The position numbers were made by a program, and so were the translations under genes. From assembly GCA_014730235.1 (NCBI GenBank), contig WJIO01000432.1, positions 1 through 14,960 on the forward strand: a stretch of 14,960 nucleotides of DNA, read 5' to 3'. Positions 6,815 through 13,697 of the stretch are shown here, piece by piece. Every line of letters begins with the position of its first letter. The first letter of the stretch is position 1. Under the pieces are notes generated by a model. That model did not search any database. It was not told the origin of the DNA and was given only the letters and a program-made list of their open reading frames with translations. This DNA comes from Candidatus Poribacteria bacterium (lineage in GTDB: Bacteria; Poribacteria; DTPJ01; WJIO01).

Positions 6815-7738
6815 TTATTCCTTGCTTTCGGGATAAGAATTAAAATCTACAATATAATTCCACCAGTTATTAAGCTTGTCATTTGTCCTGCCGGGTGCTT
6901 TAGGAAGATGCTTAAGCCACCATTTATGATGCTCCCGAATGCCACCATTTCCCCATTCAGCGCAGTTGACAAGACGTTTTTTGCCTGTAAGGTTTGGATA
7001 GTTAAGCCAGTCGTCGCAGGTACTCCATACCTGGGCTTTACTTCCCCATTCGTAGTCTTTTACGCTGTTAGGTGCAAAATGCACGTTTCCGCAGGAGGCT
7101 TTACCCGGTGCAATCTTATCATATAGTGTAAACCTGTTCCATGCGTGGGTTTCCTCTGGCTCCCAGCTTCCGTATACATGCCGCATAATAGATTCAGTAC
7201 GATGACCGAAATCCTCCAGCATTTCACCCACACCTCTTTCATAATTAAAACCTATAATTATGAAAATTTTTGAGCAGTCAATATCAGGAACAGGTGAAGA
7301 ATTACAGAAATATGAACCCTTGCCGGCCATAATTGATTCCCAGTAACCCATATACGGCGCGCCAAAAAGCCATACTTCATCAATTTCATCTTTTTCAACA
7401 AGCTCATCCAGTTTGTAATCGGCAATTATGGCTTTGTAATCAACGCCATCGGGTTCATGCCAACCGTTCCAATCTTTATAGCATTTCATGTAGCCTTCGT
7501 CGGTATACTGAAACCCGTCAATCTTCACAGGAAAAACATCAGCATCAATCCAATGGGTAATTTGATGTTTGACATATCCGCCGCTGCATTCTTCCAGGTC
7601 ATCGATGTATATTTGTGCCAGCTTATTCGGATCGTTCCACCCACAGACCTCATGCAACCTTCTGTTTTCTTCAGATTCTATGATCGGGTCGTAGTTAATT
7701 ACCATCACCCTGACATTCAGATTTTCTTCAGATTCCAT
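6815..7738 (-). CDS. Trp- and Cys-rich protein of unknown function, probably exported
   Basis: I do not recognise the family. From the ATG at 7738 (AGAGGA five bases upstream) the protein has 307 residues, about 16 of them Trp and eight Cys (32, 51, 86, 145, 155, 216, 241, 259). Likely conserved landmarks are DEVWLFGAPYMGYWES (120-135), GFNYERGVGEMLEDFGHRTES (163-183, given as a landmark), NVHFAPNS (218-225) and the C-terminal EHHKWWLKHLP (269-279). The many Cys suit an exported, disulfide-bonded protein, yet this start gives no signal peptide. Directly upstream, in another frame and after a strong GGAGGA site, is a hydrophobic segment that would supply a lipoprotein signal if one base were gained in a T7 run (next entry). 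The true start may therefore be 7809 with a frameshift. It heads operon C, ahead of the isomerase and kinase, so a role in binding or processing a saccharide outside the membrane is a guess. Confidence 0.7.
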   Translation of the reverse strand: MESEENLNVRVMVINYDPIIESEENRRLHEVCGWNDPNKLAQIYIDDLEECSGGYVKHQITHWIDADVFPVKIDGFQYTDEGYMKCYKDWNGWHEPDGVDYKAIIADYKLDELVEKDEIDEVWLFGAPYMGYWESIMAGKGSYFCNSSPVPDIDCSKIFIIIGFNYERGVGEMLEDFGHRTESIMRHVYGSWEPEETHAWNRFTLYDKIAPGKASCGNVHFAPNSVKDYEWGSKAQVWSTCDDWLNYPNLTGKKRLVNCAEWGNGGIREHHKWWLKHLPKAPGRTNDKLNNWWNYIVDFNSYPESKE

Positions 7739-7749
7739 GCTATTCCTCT

Positions 7750-7809
7750 CTACCAAAACACTACTGCAACCAAAAAAATTATTAGAACTATTATAAATAT
7801 TATTCGCAT
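7750..7809 (-). CDS. 19-codon hydrophobic reading frame: frame-shifted lipoprotein signal peptide or micropeptide
   Basis: The frame encodes MRIIFIIVLIIFLVAVVFW and then TAG. It has the best ribosome site of operon C, GGAGGA five bases before the ATG. Its stop codon runs into the AGAGGA site of the next gene, which starts 11 bases later. Codons 11-13 cross a run of seven T (7778-7772 on the minus strand). Gaining one base there, or a -1 ribosomal slip, changes the reading to MRIIFIIVLIIFFGC-SS (or FLGC) and joins it in frame to the 307-residue protein. That gives Met-Arg, a hydrophobic core and Gly14-Cys15 as a lipobox. I favour a broken or slippage-controlled signal peptide over an independent micropeptide, but the sequence alone cannot decide. 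A base-calling error in the T run is also possible. Confidence 0.5.
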   Translation of the reverse strand: MRIIFIIVLIIFLVAVVFW

Positions 7810-7856
7810 TGGCTTCCTCCAACCTAATATTAACATATTTGCCGTATTATTAAAAC

Positions 7857-7885
7857 AATATTTCCGCATAGTTTAACATTGTCAA
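7857..7885 (-). promoter_or_regulatory. Candidate promoter of operon C
   Basis: On the minus strand a perfect TTGACA (7885-7880), a 17-base spacer and AATATT (7862-7857) precede the hydrophobic frame. The start of transcription would be near 7850, about 40 bases before the ATG at 7809, so the GGAGGA site would be in the transcript. Confidence 0.55.
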
Positions 7886-7911
7886 TATATTGAAAAAATG
7901 ATAAACTATGC
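7866..7911. promoter_or_regulatory. Stacked palindromes in the divergent C/D control region (candidate operators)
   Basis: GCATAGTTTA (7866-7875) and its perfect complement TAAACTATGC (7902-7911) flank a second perfect palindrome, TCAATATATTGA (7882-7893). The two 10-base arms are 36 bases centre to centre. Each falls between the -35 and -10 boxes of one of the two divergent promoters, and the inner palindrome covers parts of both -35 boxes. A dimeric regulator bound here could control both operons. No regulator gene is in the window. Confidence 0.55.
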
Positions 7912-7918
7912 TTAATTC
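7890..7918 (+). promoter_or_regulatory. Candidate promoter of operon D
   Basis: TTGAAA (7890-7895), a 17-base spacer and TAATTC (7913-7918) precede the dehydratase gene. The -10 box is weak. A TATAAA at 7925-7930 is an alternative -10 without a good -35. The leader also contains a 6-base stem (AACTCT/AGAGTT, 7957-7974) just upstream of the start codon at 7982, whose ribosome site is weak. Confidence 0.35.
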
Positions 7919-7981
7919 ATAGACTATAAAGACAGATTAAGATCAATGTAAACCTGAACTCTGGAAAGAGAGTTAGAAGAT

Positions 7982-9112
7982 ATGAAAATAGTTGATTATA
8001 AAATTTTCTTAGCTGGTAATCCCTGGAAGAACTGGATTTACCTCAAACTTTACACCGATGAAGGCATAACCGGAGTTTCAGAGGCTACCGGCGGTTTGTA
8101 TACTATGCCTGTGGTTGAGCAGATAAATGAACTCAGCCGCGTGTTTGTAGGTCAGGATCCCAGAAATCCGGAGAAAATATACGATGCCATGTATAAGGCA
8201 CTATTTCTGGATACCAATATAGCCATGAGCGCGGTGGAAATAGCATGCTGGGATATTATTGGTAAGATGCTGGATGCCCCTGTATGGCAGTTGCTGGGTG
8301 GCAAAACCCACGACAAACTCAGAGCTTATGCAAACGGTTGGTATCAAGGTCCGAGAGACCCTGTTTTCTTTGCTGAAAGGGCCAACCAGGTGGTGGAAAT
8401 GGGTTATACAGCCCTTAAATTCGACCCATTCGGCGGGGCATATCGTTTCATTAGCAGGGATTCCGAAAAGCTTGCCATCAACATTGTTAAAGCCGTTAGG
8501 GATGCTGTAGGTGAAGATGTGGATATTCTTGTTGAAGGACACGACAGGTTCAGTGTAAGCACAGCTATCAGGATTGGTAACGCCCTGGAAGAATTCAACC
8601 CCATGTGGTTTGAAACGCCGGTTCAATCCAAAGACATGAAAGCCCTGACGGCTGTAGCAAAGGGTATAAACGTACCTGTAGCTTCCGGGGAGATGCTGGA
8701 GCGCAGGGGTGATTTTGTGGACATGCTGGAAGAAAGGGTTATTGATATTGTGCAACCAGAGACGCTGCATGTAGGAGGTATATCCGGATGCAAAAAAGTT
8801 TCTGCTATCGCTGAAGCTTATGAGGCATTTATAGCATGTCACCAGGCCCAAAGTCCTTTAAATACAGCTATAAACGCCCATATACATGTTACACTGCCCA
8901 ACTTCCTGATACAAGAGTGTTTCGACGATTTCCTCGAGCCCTGGAGTCGTGAAATAATGACCGGTGTTCCGCAGGTTAAAGATGGATATCTGGAAGTTTC
9001 AGACAAACCGGGCCTGGGGGTGGAAATTCATGAAGAAGAACTGGCAAAGCACCCCTATGGACAGACCCATTTTTTGCGATTGTTTGAAGAAGGCTGGGAA
9101 AGGAGAGACTAA
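7982..9112 (+). CDS. Galactonate dehydratase-like enzyme (enolase superfamily, mandelate racemase subgroup)
   Basis: A 376-residue sugar-acid dehydratase. Enzymes of this group remove water from an aldonate to give a 2-keto-3-deoxy acid by Mg2+-assisted proton abstraction. Seen: the N-terminal capping domain (to about 110) with DEGITGVSEAT; the barrel strand LKFDPFG (145-151); metal ligands Glu185 (VEGHDRF), Glu211 (FETPV) and Glu237 (SGEML); His187; the Asp256-containing DIVQPE; and His287 in ACHQAQSP, a His-Asp dyad. These positions track E. coli DgoD residues as I recall them (183, 209, 235, 185, 285) with an offset of two, although the first ligand is Glu rather than Asp. Galactonate is therefore plausible but not proven. 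It begins operon D, and the kinase gene starts two bases after its stop codon. Confidence 0.85.
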   Translation: MKIVDYKIFLAGNPWKNWIYLKLYTDEGITGVSEATGGLYTMPVVEQINELSRVFVGQDPRNPEKIYDAMYKALFLDTNIAMSAVEIACWDIIGKMLDAPVWQLLGGKTHDKLRAYANGWYQGPRDPVFFAERANQVVEMGYTALKFDPFGGAYRFISRDSEKLAINIVKAVRDAVGEDVDILVEGHDRFSVSTAIRIGNALEEFNPMWFETPVQSKDMKALTAVAKGINVPVASGEMLERRGDFVDMLEERVIDIVQPETLHVGGISGCKKVSAIAEAYEAFIACHQAQSPLNTAINAHIHVTLPNFLIQECFDDFLEPWSREIMTGVPQVKDGYLEVSDKPGLGVEIHEEELAKHPYGQTHFLRLFEEGWERRD

Positions 9113-9114
9113 AT

Positions 9115-10212
9115 ATGGCTGATTATATAATGGCGGCAGACCTGGGCGGCAGCAGAATCCGTTTGATCCTGTCAAATCATGAAGCTGTAAATCTGGCTGA
9201 TGAGATTGTGCCATTGGTAGATGGCATGACTGTGGATGATGTAAACGCTGAAACTGTAAAAGCTGCAAAAACGCTTATGGATTCAAAAGGATTGTCAGCT
9301 TCTGATGTAATGGGAGCTACAATAGGTTCAGCAGGAGTTCCGGATCAGGAGGAAAAAATACTCACGGAATCACCCAATGTGCCTAAATCCACCGACGGTA
9401 TAATAGCTGTTATTCCCGCTCTGATAAAAGCTTTTGGATGGAAATATGCTTATGTAAACAACGATTGTTCTACAGCAGCCGAATGTGCCAAACGCTTTGG
9501 ACACAAACGCCAGGAAATTAAGCCGGGCGATCCCTACGCCAGCAAACCCTACGCATACAGATTTGCCAATAGACCTGGAGATGATACGGAAGAAGACTAT
9601 TTCGTTGTTATGTACTGGACTATAAGCTCAGGAACTAATATTGGCATAAAGATAGGGGATTTGCTTTATAAAGGTGAATTTGGCACTATACCTGAATTTG
9701 GTCACCAATTTCATGTGGAAAAGGATCCCTTTGAAAATGATATGGTATGCGGTGATGGTGCAGTGGGTCATCTTGAGCCGGTTATTTCCGGTGGTGGTAT
9801 CGCCAAAATAATGCGCAACGCCGTTAAATCCGGTGGTATTTCCTCCGGATCTTTATATGATAAAATTGTTAATGAGAAAAAGGATCAGAAACTTCCGGTA
9901 GTATTATTTGACACCCTTGAAGATGAAAATGCCAAAAAGATAGTGGACTTCTTATCCCTTAACCTTGCCCGGGTATTGGGCGCCATCATTGTCTGTTACG
10001 GCCCTGGAAAGATAGAGATCGGCGGAGGCGTAATGAAAAGCTTTGAGCATGTATTGGTTCCTGCTGTAAAAATGCTGGATGAAAATGTTAATAACACATT
10101 TTATTTACAGCGAGGTAAAACAAGTCTGCCGGATATTTGTGTTGCCAAAGACTACGGTAACGATTATGTCTGGAGAGGGGCTATAGCGGGATTTCTAGCG
10201 GAATTGACATGA
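9115..10212 (+). CDS. ROK-like sugar kinase with a degenerate zinc motif
   Basis: A 365-residue member of the sugar kinase/Hsp70/actin superfamily, closest to ROK kinases, which phosphorylate glucose, fructose, allose or N-acetylmannosamine with ATP. Seen: the phosphate-1 loop AADLGGSRIRL (7-17); NNDCSTAAEC (115-124) with the catalytic Asp117; the phosphate-2 loop SSGTNIGI (171-178); GTIPEFGHQF (190-199), in place of the ROK GE-x-GH; and the adenosine motif IEIGGGV (300-306). The ROK zinc motif (CxCGxxGCxE) is reduced to CGDGAVGHLE (212-221), with His219 where a Cys is expected. Residues about 130-162 form an insertion relative to typical 300-320-residue ROK proteins. AGGAGA precedes the ATG. 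The gene overlaps the YibE/F gene by four bases (ATGA), so translation is probably coupled. The substrate is unknown. Confidence 0.8.
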   Translation: MADYIMAADLGGSRIRLILSNHEAVNLADEIVPLVDGMTVDDVNAETVKAAKTLMDSKGLSASDVMGATIGSAGVPDQEEKILTESPNVPKSTDGIIAVIPALIKAFGWKYAYVNNDCSTAAECAKRFGHKRQEIKPGDPYASKPYAYRFANRPGDDTEEDYFVVMYWTISSGTNIGIKIGDLLYKGEFGTIPEFGHQFHVEKDPFENDMVCGDGAVGHLEPVISGGGIAKIMRNAVKSGGISSGSLYDKIVNEKKDQKLPVVLFDTLEDENAKKIVDFLSLNLARVLGAIIVCYGPGKIEIGGGVMKSFEHVLVPAVKMLDENVNNTFYLQRGKTSLPDICVAKDYGNDYVWRGAIAGFLAELT

Positions 10213-12626
10213 AAGAATGGAAAGTTCAAATTCCTGCGCTTGTAATAGTTATTCTGGCCTGTATTATTGTGGATATAAATCTGAAAGGTTATTCACGTGA
10301 AGTAAAAGGTCAGGCTGGTAATACCTATGTGTCATGTATAGGTGAAATTACACAGATAGATGCAGGAAGGGCCACCGGCCAACCTACAGCGTGGACATGG
10401 AGCGTTGGCGGTCAGGAAGGCGGCCAGATTTTAACAATTGAAATACTCAGCGGCAGATTCAAAGGGCAAAATGTATTTGCCGCTAATACCTTTATAGGTG
10501 AATACAGCGACAGGGTTTTCAGAGTTGGCGATAAAATATATATAACTCTGGAAGCAAAAGATGATAGTATCGTTAGAACAAGCCCAGTAGGTCTGGGGGA
10601 ATATGTAAGAACTTCTTTTCTGCTCTATCTTGCCGCGGCATTCCTTATCCTGATAATCATAATCGGCGGCTCCAAAGGCATAAAGGCGGGTCTGTCTCTT
10701 ATTGCTTCGGGAGTTTTTATTGCTGGTTTGCTAATCCCAATGTTCCTCAGGGGATACAATCCTGTCTTGGTGTCTATCCTGATTGCCACCGTCAATTCTG
10801 TTTTGACTTTTATGCTGGTGGGCGGAATGACCAGAAAATCCGTTGCCGGGATTTTAGGTACGGTGGGTGGTCTCGCAACGGCTGCAATCCTGGCGGCTTT
10901 TTCCAGCTATTTACTTAAATTTTCAGGTCTTGACATCAGCTTTGGTTTTCTTAACCTGGGTAAGCGTCTTTGGCTGGCTGGGGAAAGTTCAAACTGGGAT
11001 TTCAGGGGAATTCTGGTGGCCGGGATGATAATAGGAGCTTCCGGGGCTATAATGGATTCCAGCATGGCTGTGGCTTCGGCTATTGATGAGGTAAAAAAAG
11101 CCAATCCTCAGATTGGAATTCGGGGATGTATAAAGGCAGGATTAAATGTAGGCAAAGATGAAATGGGAACTATGGCTAACACCCTGATATTTGCCTACAT
11201 CGGTGCTGATATTACCCTGATACTTATGCCTATGATCCAGTTTGGCGAAGCGGGACAGGCCTTTCCTTTTACCCGGGTAGTAAACCAGGAAGCCGCATCG
11301 GCTGAAATCGTACAGGCTATGGCCGGAACTATTGGTCTGATTATGGCCATACCCATAACTGCCTTATTTGCGGGAATTCTGATAGGTAAATCCCATGGTG
11401 AGATTGACGAAGCTGATAGTAAATTTACCGGTAAACCAATATTTAGATGGATTGTGCCAATTATTATGCTTGTTACGGCTATTGGAATACAGGTGGGTTA
11501 TTCTGTAACTCGACGAAGCGCAGCAACACAGACTGATAGAGCCGAAGAAAGAATTGTTTCGGAATATGTTAGAGCAAAAGTCATTGACCGCACATCTTCT
11601 ATAGATGTACCCAGTGACAGCGGCTATGCCAAGGGCCCTGCAAAAAGTGAAATACTCAGGGTAAAAATTAAAGGTGGCAATTATAGGAACGATCAGACCC
11701 TTGTGCAGAATATAATAGATCCCAACCGAATCCCACTTAATAACGTGGAAGTAAATAACGGTGATGAAGTTTTATTAAAGGTTGACGGTACAAAACAAAG
11801 CCTGTATGAGGCCATAATGCATAACTACAGCAGGGATGGTATTCTTTTATACATTATCGGATTGTTTATTATACTTATGATATTGGTAGGGCGTTTCCAG
11901 GGTATAAGAACAATAATAGCATTAACTATATCCCTTACAATAATTCTTGAAATACTTCTGCCTTTAATTATGAAAGGTTATGATCCCGTTTTATCTGTAA
12001 TAGTTATTTCAGGTTTTGTTGCGTTTACTTCTCTGATAATAATAACAGGATTTAACAGAAAAACCGGTTCCGCCACGATAGGTATAATGGGTGGTGTAAT
12101 TACAGCAGGTCTATTGGTTTTATTTGCGGATCAGAGACTTCATTTTACAGGAATTTCCAGCAGTCGAGCCGCTTTGGCGGTTCAATTTACCACTTCCCAA
12201 AATCTGGATTTCAGAAAAATACTGATGGCTGGCATAATAATGGGATTACTGGGTACAGCTATGGATGCGGCTATTGCCGTAGCATCCTCTGTCCGGGAAG
12301 TAAGAAATGCTAATCCCGATCTTCCTGCAGCTAAACTAGTGAGGGCAGGAATGAACGTAGGTACAGATGTATTGGGCACAATGGCCAATACCCTGATTTT
12401 CGCATATGTCGGACTGCGGTTAATGCTTATTATGACCCTGGCCGGAACGAACATCCTTGCCGGTGGTAAGCTGGAGATATTAAGCACAGAGACGGTTGCC
12501 GCTGAAATACTCCGACTGCTGGCTGGCAGCATAGGCTTAGTGTTGACAATTCCCATAACGGCCTTTGCAGCCGCATGGTGGGATGAAATAATGTCTGTTC
12601 TGGGCTTCGGAGGGAAAACTACATGA
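10209..12626 (+). CDS. YibE/F-family membrane protein, tandem duplication of the whole unit
   Basis: An 805-residue polytopic membrane protein made of two homologous YibE/F units, where relatives usually have one (about 350-400 residues). Unit 1: membrane segment 8-23, an extracytoplasmic beta-rich domain about 28-134, then a multi-span core about 136-393. Unit 2: membrane segment about 413-431, soluble domain about 433-543, core about 545-790. Signature repeats sit at a constant offset of 403 residues: MGTMANTLIFAY at 319-330 and LGTMANTLIFAY at 722-733, and KKANP at 296-300 against RNANP at 699-703. Further matches are DFRGILVAGMIIG (264-276) with DFRKILMAGIIMG (667-679), and RGYNPVL with KGYDPVL. 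The biochemical role of YibE/F is unknown; transport is often guessed. Four-base ATGA overlaps tie it to the kinase before it and the TPR gene after it, so the three products are made together. Confidence 0.88.
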   Translation: MKEWKVQIPALVIVILACIIVDINLKGYSREVKGQAGNTYVSCIGEITQIDAGRATGQPTAWTWSVGGQEGGQILTIEILSGRFKGQNVFAANTFIGEYSDRVFRVGDKIYITLEAKDDSIVRTSPVGLGEYVRTSFLLYLAAAFLILIIIIGGSKGIKAGLSLIASGVFIAGLLIPMFLRGYNPVLVSILIATVNSVLTFMLVGGMTRKSVAGILGTVGGLATAAILAAFSSYLLKFSGLDISFGFLNLGKRLWLAGESSNWDFRGILVAGMIIGASGAIMDSSMAVASAIDEVKKANPQIGIRGCIKAGLNVGKDEMGTMANTLIFAYIGADITLILMPMIQFGEAGQAFPFTRVVNQEAASAEIVQAMAGTIGLIMAIPITALFAGILIGKSHGEIDEADSKFTGKPIFRWIVPIIMLVTAIGIQVGYSVTRRSAATQTDRAEERIVSEYVRAKVIDRTSSIDVPSDSGYAKGPAKSEILRVKIKGGNYRNDQTLVQNIIDPNRIPLNNVEVNNGDEVLLKVDGTKQSLYEAIMHNYSRDGILLYIIGLFIILMILVGRFQGIRTIIALTISLTIILEILLPLIMKGYDPVLSVIVISGFVAFTSLIIITGFNRKTGSATIGIMGGVITAGLLVLFADQRLHFTGISSSRAALAVQFTTSQNLDFRKILMAGIIMGLLGTAMDAAIAVASSVREVRNANPDLPAAKLVRAGMNVGTDVLGTMANTLIFAYVGLRLMLIMTLAGTNILAGGKLEILSTETVAAEILRLLAGSIGLVLTIPITAFAAAWWDEIMSVLGFGGKTT

Positions 12627-13594
12627 AAATCCGCTCTATAACAGAATTAGTCATTCTTGCCGCTTTTCTGATAAGCGCTCTGGTAGTTGCAACAGGCTTT
12701 AATACCGGTGATTCTATCGAATCAGAACTAAGCAAGAGCGTAAGGGGATATGTGCAGGAGGGCAATAGACTATTTAATGCCGGAAGGGTGAATTATAATA
12801 AAGCATCCATACAATACTGGAAAGCTATAAAACTAGATCCGGATAACGCAGAAGCTCATTATAAGCTTGCGTCAATTTATTATGCATATGTATGGAACCA
12901 CGAAGCACTGGAGGCCCTTTCGGAAGTTAAAAGGGTTGAGCCTTCGTATAAAGGATTATACCTGCTTCTGGGAAAAGTACATGACAAAATGGCCAATGCC
13001 GAAGAAGCTTTTGCCGCATTTCAAAAGGCAGTGGAACAGCAACCCCAAAATTCCGAAGCTCATTATTACCTGGGTACTATGTATCAACAGCAAAGCATGA
13101 GTTATTTAAACAAGGATGAAGATGAAAAAGCAGTTGATGTTCTGAATATGTCTATTAACGAATATGTTAAAGCGATAGAAGCCAATTCAGATGATACTGC
13201 CGTAGTTAAATCTCATCTGCAACTGGGGAGAATTTACAGGAATAATCAACCTGACATAGCCGCACAGAAACTGAGAAAAGCCCTGGATATAAACCCTCAG
13301 GCTATGGAGGTAATATCTGAATTAAGAAACATATACAGGATTCAGGCTGAAAATTATGAAAGTCAAAGGGAATTTCTCAAAGCTGCTGAAAAATACCGGG
13401 AGATGATAAATATTAATCCGGGAGATGAACGAAACGCAGATATATATGTTAAAATTGGAAATATATACAGAAGTAATGAGCTTTATGACCGGGCTGCTAA
13501 AGTTTTTGAAAAAGCAGCAGAGCTTGATCCCATGAACTTTGAGGCTTTTACGGCTTTAAAAGAACTGGAATTGCTCAAGGATACGGAAGAATAA
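12623..13594 (+). CDS. Membrane-anchored TPR repeat protein
   Basis: A 323-residue protein with a basic N-terminus, a membrane segment or uncleaved signal at 8-24 and no clear signal-peptidase site, then a tandem array of tetratricopeptide repeats. Repeats can be placed at about 43-75 (ending KAIKLDPDN), 77-108, 111-142 (KAVEQQPQN), 145-188 (interrupted by a charged loop KDEDEK), 196-225 (KALDINPQ), 231-267 (EMININPGD) and 273-304 (KAAELDPMN). Such proteins are scaffolds for protein complexes, here most likely on the outer face of the cytoplasmic membrane. The start overlaps the YibE/F stop by four bases, suggesting that it is a partner of that protein. It ends operon D; no hairpin terminator is apparent after it. 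Confidence 0.85.
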   Translation: MKIRSITELVILAAFLISALVVATGFNTGDSIESELSKSVRGYVQEGNRLFNAGRVNYNKASIQYWKAIKLDPDNAEAHYKLASIYYAYVWNHEALEALSEVKRVEPSYKGLYLLLGKVHDKMANAEEAFAAFQKAVEQQPQNSEAHYYLGTMYQQQSMSYLNKDEDEKAVDVLNMSINEYVKAIEANSDDTAVVKSHLQLGRIYRNNQPDIAAQKLRKALDINPQAMEVISELRNIYRIQAENYESQREFLKAAEKYREMININPGDERNADIYVKIGNIYRSNELYDRAAKVFEKAAELDPMNFEAFTALKELELLKDTEE

Positions 13595-13616
13595 GTAAAA
13601 ATACTATTTCATCACC

Positions 13617-13645
13617 TTGCCATCTTATGAAAGTTATGATATTAT
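13617..13645 (+). promoter_or_regulatory. Promoter of the substrate-binding protein gene
   Basis: TTGCCA (13617-13622), a 17-base spacer and TATTAT (13640-13645) match the sigma-70 consensus at five of six positions in each box. Transcription would begin near 13652, giving a leader of about 46 bases to the ATG at 13698. This separates the transporter gene from operon D. Confidence 0.6.
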
Positions 13646-13697
13646 TAAACCCGAATTTTAAGATTATTAGTTTCTTCATCAAGAAAAGGAGGACTGA

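Noticed and set aside
7739-7822. Extending the unknown protein to a TTG at 7822 (28 extra residues, MEEANANNIY...)
   Set aside because: The GGAGGA site lies just after this TTG and serves the ATG at 7809. The extension reads the hydrophobic segment in the wrong frame.
7957-7974. Small hairpin AACTCT/AGAGTT before the dehydratase start as a riboswitch
   Set aside because: A 6-base stem alone is too little; no conserved riboswitch core was seen in the leader.
8201-8851. A 216-codon minus-strand frame inside the dehydratase gene
   Set aside because: It has no family resemblance or ribosome site and lies opposite a gene with all catalytic motifs intact; it is a shadow frame.
13595-13697. Terminator of operon D in the gap before the transporter gene
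   Set aside because: No stable hairpin with a T run was found; only the promoter could be supported.
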